Below, piece after piece: positions 25,745 through 36,260 of a stretch of DNA of 64,000 nucleotides. Every line of letters begins with the position of its first letter. Position 1 is the stretch's first letter. The position numbers were made by a program, and so were the translations under genes. The notes beneath the pieces were generated by a model that did no database searches, was not told the origin of the DNA, and was given only the letters and a program-made list of their open reading frames with translations. The stretch comes from Metallyticus violacea. Lineage: Eukaryota > Arthropoda > Insecta > Mantodea > Metallyticidae. The stretch spans positions 4,045,001-4,109,000 of the forward strand of contig CM060831.1 in assembly GCA_030762175.1 (NCBI GenBank), written 5' to 3'.

Positions 25745-26880
25745 AAATTAACAGGAAGAACAGTTCCTAACAGAATTTCTTTAAACAATTCTCAGCCCTC
25801 CTCATCAAATAAAAAAATTTTGCATATACAATTTGTTATCAGTTAAAGAATAATATAGTACTAGTTATCACTTATATAATTTAACATCATATTCAAAATT
25901 TCATTTTAACTTGATATATTTTCAGTAACTTCAACACTTTCCACAACAAATTCATCAGTTAACATTTTAAAAAATTGAGTCGAAATTGTAACATACACAC
26001 CACTAAAATTGTGTATGTTACAATTTCGACTCAATTTTTTAAAATGTTAATATTTGACACCACTGTAACAAAAGTTCACTATATTTTATAAAATTCATCA
26101 GTCTTAAGATTTTTTTTTTGGTGGGGGGAGAAGGTAATATTAATATGCATGTTCAATAAAGTAATTTAATTCCAATTAACAATTTTAGTTATAGCAATTT
26201 TTGCTTTATAAGAATTTAAGAACAATTTATTTTTCAGTAGAACAATTTAAATATAATGAAAGCAAAAGAAATTACTTTACTCTACTTAAATTGTACTATT
26301 TCATTTCATAAAGATTATCAAGAAAGATATTCAACCTTGTTATAATCTCCATGTAGATACTTTATGATTAAGTTTATTTCATCTTTAAATTCACATATGA
26401 TATGAATTTGAACCAATATTAACCAGGTGAATTTATTGCAGTATCTTAATAAAATTAGAGCCAGTTAATTAAAATCATTATATTTTTAATTTGCTTTTAT
26501 GCCAAAGGTAATTACTACAGATTTAGAATCTATGTATGCAATAATGATATATGCAACTATACTAATCCACAGGTCCTGGATATCACTCTCAGTCAGGCTA
26601 AGCTGTTTAGCTAAGATATTTTTTTCCTTACCCTGAGAAGGCTATAGTCAAATAACTTCTGGACTCCAGCAACTATGAGTTTATTTGCATTGTCAATATT
26701 CCATACCTCATTTTACATAGAATTAGTTTTGGGGGGAATTATGCAACCCTTTTAAATAAGCTATTACATGAAAATATGTTTTCTTTATTTTATAGTTGTT
26801 CATTTATTTTGTTTTTATAGCAAGTGTAGCAGTTTGTACTATTATCTACAGAAGAATTAAATATTTTAAAATGCTGAAAA
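25745..26880. other. AT-rich spacer with one perfect hairpin
   Basis: Apart from the palindrome at 25959-26050, nothing was recognised. The region has no coding frame with a familiar motif. Confidence 0.45.
25959..26050. repeat. Perfect 41-bp inverted repeat hairpin
   Basis: Arms 25959-25999 and 26010-26050 are exact reverse complements with a 10-base spacer. The stem contains TTGAGTCGAAATTGTAACAT. It resembles the PLE-end hairpins at 13893-14067 and 35952-36262, but its source element was not identified. Confidence 0.9.
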
Positions 26881-27200
26881 ACACCTCTCATTCCCAATGA
26901 ACAAGGAAACTGTCCGAGTTAAAAACATTTAAAATGTTAATAAAATGATAAAACACTCTTAACGTTTCACTCTCAAAATTTAAGAATTCAGAATTTTCCC
27001 ATATGTCAAATTCCTTAAGATGTTGAGATAAAGCGATGCCCTTTTATATTTAATGATGTTTATTCCAGAAATGTGCTACTACAGCTGATTTTTCCATCTG
27101 TTTGTAACGGATATTTCTCCAGTGTTACTTGAATCTGATCCTATATTTCTCTTGGTCTTTGCTATGTATATTTTTTCATAGTCTTTACAATTGATCTGGT
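26880..27200 (-). pseudogene. PLE GIY-YIG fragment, minus strand
   Basis: On minus from about 27180: YIAKTKRNIGSDSS (YIG core with G changed to A), ISVTNRWKN, HISGINIIKYKRASLY. These positions match IYIGKTKRNIGIRL, NNHYKQIEKS and HFSNENHEIEKG of the plus-strand copy at 27933-28295. The 3' UTR strings AAAACACTCTTAACGTTTCA follow to about 26940. It stands head to head with that copy. Confidence 0.75.
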
Positions 27201-27439
27201 AATCCAAAGAAAAAGTTAATTCAAATGAAATAGAATTACTGAATAAATGGATTGATACTTTATCAGCTTTTCATTGAATTTAGAAGAATATATAGCAGAT
27301 ATTGAACTAGGCATTGAAAACTTCAATTCAATACTTAAACATTTTGTTAGGGAAAAATCCTTCACTATTTTCCAAGAAATTGAATAAAGAAACCAAAGTC
27401 CTAGTTTTCATCCAAGATTTATTACATCTCTTAACAATA

Positions 27440-28510
27440 AGCCTAAGAATGCAAGAAGCTATTGAACAGTGAAATTTACTATAGAATTTAAAAACCAACA
27501 AAATATTACCATTTCTGGGCTTGAAGATAATAAATGTAAGAACAAAATAGAATTTGACATTTACAGAAAGAATATGCACACTGACAATTATATTAAGGCC
27601 CATGATTTTAACCCAAGGCATCACACAGAAGCAGCATTCAACATTATAGTAGGCAGATTAGTTAATGTTCCACTTAACAAACATTAATATAAAAAAGAAT
27701 ACCTGCATATAATAGCAAAAGCCATTTCTAATGGGTTAAAAAAAAAACACATTATTGATCACAAAACTAAAAGGTTCCTAAAACAAAAGAAAATTAAACA
27801 AACTATCATCCTGACTTTCTTATCAAAAGAAAAAACTTACAAAGTTCACTTACCTTACCCCCCACAAGCTAATATTACAATTTCAAACAGTGAAACATTA
27901 GCATCTCAGAACAGATACAGGTTGGCAAATTATTGAAGTTAAGTAAAGCAGATTCAAGACCCAAAGAGGAAAAATCAGGTATATATCAGATCAACTGTAA
28001 ACACTGTGAAAAAATTTACATAGGCAAGACCAAGAGAAATATAGGCATCAGATTGATGGAACACTGGAGAAATAACCATTACAAACAGATAGAAAAATCA
28101 GCCATAGCAGCACATTTCTCAAATGAAAATCATGAAATAGAAAAAGGCATTACTAAATTAAAAGTTGTTCAACATCCCACGGAATTTGACACGTGGGAAA
28201 AGATTTTCATAAAGAAATATGAACAAAAAATCATGAATTTCCACATTCTGGGAGCAGACAATATTGTGTACAAGTTCATCAATGGAGCAACATAGTCCCA
28301 ACAGCCGCCTGCCTTTAAAAAGTTGACTATGTGAGCACAGGTCTCAAGAAACATGTCCTGAAATTTTAAATTTAGAGAGTATTTTACCAATATCTTAAAT
28401 GTTTTTAATTCAGACTGTTCCATGTTTATTGAGGATGAGGCCATGGAGGTGTTTTTAAGAATTTCAAAATGTTATATCTACTGCAGATTTTATACTTGTT
28501 TACATTCCTG
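27440..28510 (+). mobile_element. Penelope-like element, 3' half (end of reverse transcriptase, GIY-YIG, 3' UTR)
   Basis: The reverse transcriptase C-terminus starts near 27470 (KFTIEFKNQQNITI, then IEFDIYRKNMHTDNYIK, then NIIVGRLVNVPLNKH), which follows the PLE pattern FLDL-I, DIYRKPT-TD-YI and V-RLL-IPLS. A linker with broken frame leads to the GIY-YIG frame at 27933-28295. The 3' UTR to about 28510 matches 170-415. The 5' half of the element is absent. Confidence 0.85.
27933..28295 (+). CDS. GIY-YIG endonuclease domain of a Penelope-like element
   Basis: This open frame of 120 residues is the C-terminal endonuclease part of a PLE ORF. GIY is at residues 16-18 and YIG at 29-31. Cys22 and Cys25 form the CX2C pair usual for PLE endonucleases, the conserved Arg is at residue 40 in IRLMEH, and DTWEKIFI is near the end. 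PLE endonucleases nick target DNA and support target-primed reverse transcription. Upstream, the reverse transcriptase part is separated by stops (TATTGAAGTTAAG just before the Met), so the frame is a fragment of a dead element and expression is unlikely. The Met is only the first in the open frame. Confidence 0.8.
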   Translation: MKLSKADSRPKEEKSGIYQINCKHCEKIYIGKTKRNIGIRLMEHWRNNHYKQIEKSAIAAHFSNENHEIEKGITKLKVVQHPTEFDTWEKIFIKKYEQKIMNFHILGADNIVYKFINGAT

Positions 28511-29590
28511 AATATATCAGAATTATACTATTCTGTTTGCAGATTACAGTTTTTGCCCAATATGCTTAATTAGGCAGTTTACACCCTGTTGCTCAAATTA
28601 TTGTTTATAAAATATTATTACCTTTGATTATATTACATTTTGCTACTTTGATTTACTTTCTATTTATCAGTTCAATGTTTTCTTTTCTTTCTTTATGTAA
28701 TTTTCCCTTCATTTCATATCTTACAGAAACAAATCCAAACATTCAGGGATTATCTGCACACCCACACTCTCCATTGCTTAAGTACTTTTGCTATAAACAA
28801 AACTTCACTTTCAGATAGATATTAATATAGCTCAATATGCTGATGACAATCTGCTATTCAAAACAAATGAATGCGGTCAAAGTCATTAATCCCATACAAA
28901 GACACCTTTGCTAATCAAAAAGTGGTATAAGCATCACCTAATGCCCATAAACCTGGCAAATGCCATACCGTCATATTCAGCAAGCAGGTCTTCCCTATGT
29001 GGGTATCAAAATTTATAAAGGTGTAAATTTTGGTATTGCACAGGCAGCTTTTACAATTGCTCATTCCCAAATACTGTATTCTCTGAACTCAACAATGGGG
29101 GGAGGGATACTGTTTAGCAGCAAAACTGTAACCAATCACTAAAACACCTTGTACAGTTCCTTTGTAACAATATTTCTGGGGGAGGGGGATACTGCAACAA
29201 GATTTGGGGGTAATTCCTCATACCTAAGGAAGAAAAAACAGATGGAGGAGAAAAAGGAGGAGGATCAGAAGAAGAAGAAAAAGAAAGGGAGGATTATGTA
29301 TAAACATTTGTCCAGAAAAATGGTTGATTTATAATTTATTATTCAAAGAACATTGAACATTGGATTCTACTTCAGTTTTTTTTTAAAAAAAAATGACGAC
29401 CTTTTCAGCCAATCAAGTGTCAATACGATTCCAATCTGTTGCCATGGAGACTTGTTTACTTTTATCATTTGTGCACATTCACATTCTTATGTTTGACATG
29501 TGCTGCAGTACATATGCAGTGATTTCCAACAATAGTGGTATAGTAGGTAGAAGCCAGATGCATAAAAATGATATCCTGTTTTTTTAAATG
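28511..29590. other. No recognised feature
   Basis: AT-rich sequence. The purine-rich stretch at 29220-29300 yields a Lys/Glu-rich frame of low complexity. No known motif was found. Confidence 0.4.
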
Positions 29591-29599
29591 CATTATTCT

Positions 29600-30620
29600 T
29601 CAAATAATGGGCTGCATGTATAATCTAAGACTTTCACAGCTGGCATCAATCCATTAGAAAATTGTTTCCTAACCTGTGGGACATGATTCACCTACATATA
29701 ACCTGTCCAAACACCTTGCATTGCTACTACAACCATATATTGCAGATATCAAAGATTCCACCCACTTTATACAGAAATAAAAAACAACTCCAGGCAACTA
29801 CCAACTGTGAGTTTTGACTTAATTTCCCTTTTTTTACCAAAGTACCTGCCAAACACACGCTAATCCATTTTGATATTTTCTGAGTGCATTATTGAAATGT
29901 TTTGCCACATTCTCTGGAATGACAACTACTACAAACAGATGGATGGCATAGCCATTCAAAAAAGCCAACTTGCTGATATATGTGGGCAACACATTCATAG
30001 AGATGATCAGCTAAAAATATTTCTCAATCATATGAATTGTATCAGTAAACAATATTTCATTTACAACATAAAAGAAATAGCAACAGCAGATTGGTTTTCT
30101 GGCTGTACTAATTACCTGAAAACAGAGCATGACATTAGAGCATCAGGTATATTACACATTAAATATGCAGTGCATTGCAAGATCAAAGGAAGAAACCAAT
30201 AAAACCAAAGGCATTCCTACCTTATATAGGTTGACTTACTGACCATATCAAAAAGCTCTTACAAAATTCTATAAAATCCATATTAAAACAGTATCTAGGT
30301 TCAAAAAATGTCGACAGAACCCCTTAACACATTACATACCCTGCAGTTGTGACAAAGTGCCAAGTGTGTGTATATATATACGTACTATGAAACATAGTAT
30401 CAATATTAGAATAAAAGAACACCAAACTATTTAGATTAGAACACACAGAAAAGTCAGGTTACAAAGCACATGTTACAGCAGAGCCTTTGAACATGTACAG
30501 GCTTTGGACAACACACTCCATTTTCCTACCAGAATATAATGCTAGGTCATCAGAACACTGAAATATAAAAATAATTGTAACAAAAAGGAAGAGTTAATTA
30601 AAGTTCATGAGACATGGTTA
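29600..30620 (+). pseudogene. Penelope-like element, third family, heavily decayed
   Basis: In order on plus: SPTYNLSKHLALLLQPYI (29690; matches PTYN-SKYLA-LL-PL), a decayed FFTKVPAKH-like block (29845; SLFTKVPV), HILWNDNYYKQMDGIAI (29905; the FLWN--YYEQTDGVAMGSP block), FLNHMNCISKQYFIYNI (30025; FLEHIN--HPNI-FTME), a linker ending in C-CDKVPSVCIYI (30345; C-CGKVYIG, the YIG region), NIRIKEHQTI (30405; -IRLKEH) and a C-terminal tail. The order of blocks is complete for a PLE, but many frame breaks and short deletions are present. It differs from the families at 27440 and 16550. Confidence 0.8.
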
Positions 30621-33600
30621 CCAGGCTTCAATAACGGCCCCCACAATGATGGGAAGGAGCCATATTGTATGCACCTAAGACACATGTTAAACAGCTCCGA
30701 GCACTTTATTACTAGCTATCTATGGGGCCTGTGTGCTGTTAGAGTGTTGGCCTTTTGTCCCCAAGTCTCAGCATATTTGGCTGGTTTATTGGCAATTCAT
30801 AATTGTGGCACACTTAGATTCAACATTTCCTGCAATGGTGAAACCAATAATGCAGACGGCCACAGCATCTCAAGCAGATGTTTTTTCCATGCAATTGAAC
30901 ATGCTGAAGATGCTCACAAAGATAACACAGAAGCTTGATCCTCAAATTTCAAACGATTGTTACAACATACATGCAACTGGACAACTACCTCTCAAATAAT
31001 CTCAGTCATAAATTCAATGTCCCACCTGGAAAATCCATTATGAGGCGAAATGTGGAGCATGGGCTATGAAACAGAATTCATGAAACACTAAAATGAAATT
31101 TACAGAATCATATGAACAGTTTGAAAGTTTTTATGTATTTTCTGTATTTTCCAGCTTCTTCACTCTGTATGACAATACAGCTGAGCAGTTAACCATTACA
31201 GCATATTCATATTGTGAGTAGATCAGAAAAGGAAATAATCAGGAAAACACATGCCTGAAGTCACTCCAACACATGCAGTATATTTACTAATGTAGCTAAA
31301 TAACAAAAAATGATTTTTTTTTATTGTACAGTAGGTTTTAGTGCTTTTTTTTCCTAAAATGCTCCATTATATTACATAACTTAAATATATATGTTCTTTA
31401 CATTTAAATACATTTTTGGATATCATCTTTTACAATTTCTGTTTTAATAATTTTAGCTAGATGTGCTGTTTTTCATGTTGTTTTTACAATAATTAATTAA
31501 TAATAATTAATTTTTATTTGTGGTTTCTTTAATTAACTTGATATTTTTATGGTTCCTTGCCCCCCCCCCCTTTAACACTGTTTGCTGCCAAGTTTATTTC
31601 TTACTATATTTCAGAATTATTTCAAGGCATTTAGTTATGTTTTTTATTTTTATTACATTACTTCTTTCTTAAATAAAATATATGGAAATTATAATATAAA
31701 ATTTGAGTGACTTCTTCACAAATAATTTGATATATGTATGGGAGTTATTACAACATTTTTAATTACAATACATTTAGTGCATTTGTGATTACCTAAGGCT
31801 CAGACCAAGGATGCAGTTGTATTGTTATAATAAGGTGAATGCTGCATGCTTTTGAATATGTAATAAGTATTGGCCACACTTAAAATTGCTTTTAATTATT
31901 ATCATTTCATTTAGTAACATGTAATTTAGTTAGTTGCATTGATACAAAACCTCTAATAACTCCATTCTTCTGTATAAACAGATATTCATATAAGGTATAC
32001 AAACAAGATTGTATCCTAGATTTATCCATGTATATAGGAAGAAATAAAGGAGCCCCCTAAAATAACTAAAGTAAAAATGTATTGCAATTATTCATACATT
32101 CCAAAATCTCAATGTGGTTATTATTTTATGTACGCTATTAGTTTAATGTCTGGTATAAAAGCAAACTACCTTTATATGAACAATGAAATTAAGACATGCT
32201 AGAAATTTGAACCCAAAGAACAAACAAATCTGGATTCTTTGCAATGATGCCACTGTAAACAATAAATATTAAAGAAACAAATCACAGAAAAGAAGAAAAC
32301 AAACCTAAGGGCTATACCAAAAGGGCAAAACTTTATCTACACTTGGCCCATGAAACTATGGTATAATGCCAACATTTCTTGACAGCTTCATAGTTATCTA
32401 GCATGAGTGTTTTTGTAATAAGAGGATTTTTATAAAGGAATTGTAATGCAAGTAAGATAATTTACTTTGATATGAAGTAGATCACTTTTATTCCTAAACT
32501 ATACACTGCTGATAATGAAACCTCAAAAAATGACAAGAAAATAATTTCTTTCCATTTCCATTTATTAAAAGGAAAAATTGCTATTTTTTTACTAATTTTT
32601 GATGCCATATTTAGACTGTGGCATCACGGGCAATGGACAATAATGAAAGATAAGATGAAAAGATTTGTTGGAAAAAGAATGTCGGGAAGGAAACATTCCA
32701 AGGCTAGATTTAATGTACCTCCCTGGCATTTGCCATTGATGAGGATGGGGGGATGAAAAAAAACTCAGCCAGAGAGCATGATCCTGCCAGGATTGATGCA
32801 ACCATGCTTACTTAATTTTAATTAGTTAACTTTTCATAAAAGACTTTTAAATGTGTGTAGGACAATATTAAAATTGTTTCATCATTAAAAATAAACATTT
32901 ACTTGCTATAAGATCATAACTATACAGATGAAGAAAAGATAAAAAAAAAAAAAAAAGGTTCTTTGCCTAAATGTAGCATGTAGCCACAGTTGGATTCAAA
33001 AATCTTATATTATAGAGAATATATAGTCATAATAAAAAGTCAGCTTCCCCCTATATAGTCTCAAGTTTTACTTCTGCTTGTTGCTGTGTAACCCACAATT
33101 TTTATTCCCTGTTAATGTGCCATGTACCTTTCAAATGTGTTATGAAAGGTTATCCTCATCTCCATTATACCATTAAGGGTGTACATAAATAATCAAGATA
33201 TTCTAGTGCATGATTTACAAGTTTTTCAACTTTCTCCCAACACTAATTTACCTGTCAAACTTGCACATTCAGTCATTTCATTTAAGTTATCAACTCCCTT
33301 CTACATCTGCCAATATATGTCCAGTTTTAAGATATCCTGAACATTGTACTTCCTTTTTAAATTACCAGATATTTTTTTGAAAAAAGAAAGCAAAATTCAA
33401 GGGATACTGCATATATAAAAGGTGCAATATTTTATTTTTAAATTTTTTCCAACAGCTCTGTCTCTGCTCCTAATGATATGCATGCACAAACCCACCACCC
33501 GGTATCATCACTCACATAGCCCTCCAACAATCTGCAACCAACCATAGCCCAAGGTTGTAGCTCTTCATTTATGTACTGTCCATCCTGGTGCATCTAAACT

Positions 33601-34186
33601 GTCAAAGTCCATGCTCGTGCTCCTCTTCTACTGCTACTACTCCAATATTCCGGCTGCTTCATTGAATCTGTATACAAAACTCAACAGACTTATTACATGC
33701 CAAATATTAGCCTGCAATGTAGATAACCCAAACATATTAAAACATTAAAAACAATTAACTTGAAGTGTGAATTGGAACTTGTAGAGTCAAGCAAATCATA
33801 TAATTAAATGAGTCATGTGAAACATGGTTTCACTTTCTTGTGTATATCTAGAAAATGTTTTTAGGCCATCACCTGCATCCTCGACAATAGCCTGCAAAAC
33901 ATGCTCTATATATAAGCAAGTAAGTGGAGAAGAATAATAAGCTTTCTTCTTACAAAATATATAGCTGGAGCATTTTGTTGCAGAACAAATTTACAGAGTT
34001 AAAAATAGGAAGGGGACTCTTAAGGAAATAACAAATAATTCTGTCTGCAGTTCTGTAATTTTAAAGTGCTTAGTTGTCTCACTTTTCTGCAGGGGTCAAT
34101 GACAAAACACAAGAGAAAAAGTTAAGACTTTCAATGCCAGTGTGGTCACTGGGTAAACCTTCCTGATCACCATTAGAACATTATCA
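30621..34186. other. Long AT-rich region without recognised feature
   Basis: No transposase, reverse transcriptase, RNA gene or repeat array was recognised. Short C and A runs occur (31559-31571, 32940-32956). Any host gene exon here would be short and is not identifiable by motif. Confidence 0.35.
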
Positions 34187-34240
34187 CCTCCCTACTGCCA
34201 CTGATGATGTCTACCTTTAATGTATGCGAAATGTAGGGAA
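34187..34240 (+). ncRNA. Hammerhead-like remnant
   Basis: CTGATGA at 34201-34207 is followed by T, then GTCTAC-CTTTAAT-GTATGC (stem II with one mismatch) and CGAAAT. Flanks CCCTAC (34189-34195) and GTAGGG (34233-34238) can pair. The bases that should form stem III before the cleavage triplet are missing, so catalysis is unlikely. It may mark an old PLE end; no coding part is nearby. Confidence 0.35.
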
Positions 34241-35459
34241 GTTGGAGCCAGTAGACACAGCCCACAAGCCCAAAAATTACTGTACTCAATGACCAGTGAC
34301 AAAGCTTCCCACTGCTCAAGAACTCTATTAAAGGATTCAACAAGAGAAATCCAATGGGGTATTAATGTACTTAAACCTTCTTGTAACACACTACGTCACC
34401 CTGATACATGGATGAATATTTTTTTTTACAATATAATTAATTTATTTTTATCCTTTTGTGTACAACATCATGGCTAATATTGAATGCATGAATTTATTCA
34501 ATACTTTCTTCTACTAATATTTTATCCAAATTTAGTTGCTGAGTGTCTTATTGATCCAAAATCCATAACACAGTGGTTATTAGGATACTAGATATCTTAA
34601 ATAATCTTATACAGGAATATACTTTTAATGCATTCTGATTGAATTCAGTTTGGTTACCTATGTATTATTTGCCAATTATGCTCTGTTTAATTTTACATGT
34701 TTGCATCCTTTGTGTTATTGGTGACTAAGCAATTCTTGTCTCTACATATGTACTGATGTTATTGTTTGTTACACATTGTTTGGAGACTTCAAAGTTGCTG
34801 TACTATTATCTCACATGTAGAAATTTGAAACCATCTTAGAACAGAATGGTATGAAAACTGATTTCTTCCCCTAATTTTTTTCCTCTCGTAAAATATGCAC
34901 CCAAAGTTTTTATCTCTAAAAATGGAAATGAAGAGAGCATCTTTAATGCAAGAACATATGATAAGAGATTCTATTTACCCTACCCGGTTAATAAATGGTT
35001 ACTGCAAAAGCAGGGATGTCATTCATAGGAATGCAATAATGTTGATTCTTTGGCAACAGCCATGATGCAACCTGAGTGCTGACTACGGATTAATTCATTA
35101 ACATGAATGTCCAAGTTAGTTATATGTTTTTAAAATTATTCTTTTTTCATTTTAAGATCCTGGTAAAATTCCTATTATTTTGATATTAGACATACATTTT
35201 TTATTTATTTATTTATTTACCCTGCCAAAAGAAAAAGTTATTCAGCCTTTTCTTCCACTCTACCAAGCAAAATGAAACCAACAACAATACAGAGTACATA
35301 TACATAGTTATATAAAATATATAATAAACCAAATTAATAATGCATATAACATTGCATATTTTAATATAGTTAGAAAGATGATAAATATAGTGTCACAATT
35401 GCATGCCACACTACCTGCAAAATGAAGATAAGAATGAAATGATTTATTCTTCTCTTGTT
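34241..35459. other. No recognised feature
   Basis: AT-rich sequence leading up to the Tigger-like fragment. No motif was recognised. Confidence 0.4.
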
Positions 35460-35880
35460 ACAGCTTTTAAAACAATCTATACAGGCTATGCATTATGTCA
35501 CAGCATCCTGGAATAACATATTGCTGTCAACAATCGGCCAGTGTTTCTGAGAGGAGGATTTAGCAATTGCAGTGCTGATGAAGATGATAGCAGCATTCTT
35601 ACATGTGAAGATTGGGAGCACCTGGTTAATCAAGTTTCATTTCATGATAGTGCGAATGGCAACACAAATATCATTACCACCCAAAGCTTGACAATATCTG
35701 AAATACTTCAAAATGTTAAACAGGAACTATGCAAAGATCAGCCATTCTGATCCTTTTCTTTTAATGATACTGTTAGTGCTTTGGAAACTTTTAAATGTTT
35801 CATTTTAAGTCATAATGTAACTGACAAAATTTTGGAACAACTTTGTTTTGTATATGCATATGTTAATAAATGCTATTTCC
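35460..35880 (+). pseudogene. pogo/Tigger-type transposase C-terminus
   Basis: From 35463 the frame reads AMHYVTASWNNILLSTIGQC, then after a one-base shift RGGFSNCSADEDDSSI, EDWEHLVNQVSFHDSANGNT, QSLTISEILQNVKQE, and after a stop SALETFKCFILSHNVTDKIL. This is the order at the end of Tigger/CENP-B-like transposases: AW--V--TI-NCF-KAGF, W--L-----F-DYV-VD, T-E-LTDEEI, then A---ETLR-YLE. The DDE catalytic core upstream is not recognisable. The last part forms the start of the tandem array that follows. Confidence 0.75.
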
Positions 35881-35951
35881 GTTATATATTTTGCCAATTA
35901 TTTTTTTTTCTCTCTTCAGAACTCTTAAAAACATGAAGTTTCACTGTAATC

Positions 35952-36260
35952 TGTTTACGGAATTTGGGAATCCACACAGTGAAACTTTTGTTAATCTTAT
36001 TTTGATTTAAAGTAAAACACTAAAAATCATGTCGTCACATTAAAACTCTCTTTAAGTTTCACAAACACACTTATAAAAGTAATTTTGGTACATGTTTCGT
36101 GAGGTACATTCCTCAGAGTCGTCGTTTTGGTTGACAATGTGAGGAATGTACCTCACGAAACATGTACCAAAATTACTTTTATAAGTGTGTTTGTGAAACT
36201 TAAAGAGAGTTTTAATGTGACGACATGATTTTTAGTGTTTTACTTTAAATCAAAATAAGA
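35952..36260. mobile_element. PLE-end hairpin insertion with 12-bp target-site duplication
   Basis: Arms 35993-36115 and 36140-36262 are exact 123-base inverted repeats with a 24-base spacer. Left of the arms, 35952-35992 is unpaired and matches the PLE end at 58195-58230 (GAATCCACACAGTGAAACT against GAATCCACATAGTGAAACT). The insertion is flanked by TTCACTGTAATC at 35940-35951 and 36261-36272; undisturbed array units carry this string once. It therefore behaves as one insertion event built from a PLE 3' end plus a truncated inverted copy of it. Confidence 0.9.
36125..36172 (+). ncRNA. Hammerhead-like motif with U3-A8 in place of C3-G8
   Basis: Order: TTTTGG (stem I), TTGACAA in place of CTGANGA, T, GTGAGG-AATGTA-CCTCAC (stem II, 6 bp), GAAAC, AT, GTA (2-bp stem III and cleavage triplet), CCAAAA (stem I, 6 bp perfect). 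Relative to the hammerhead consensus the two core changes are C3 to U and G8 to A. These two bases pair with each other in the active fold, so the change is compensatory. The same TTGACAA box occurs in the PLE copy at 58313-58359. Activity is unknown. Confidence 0.5.
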
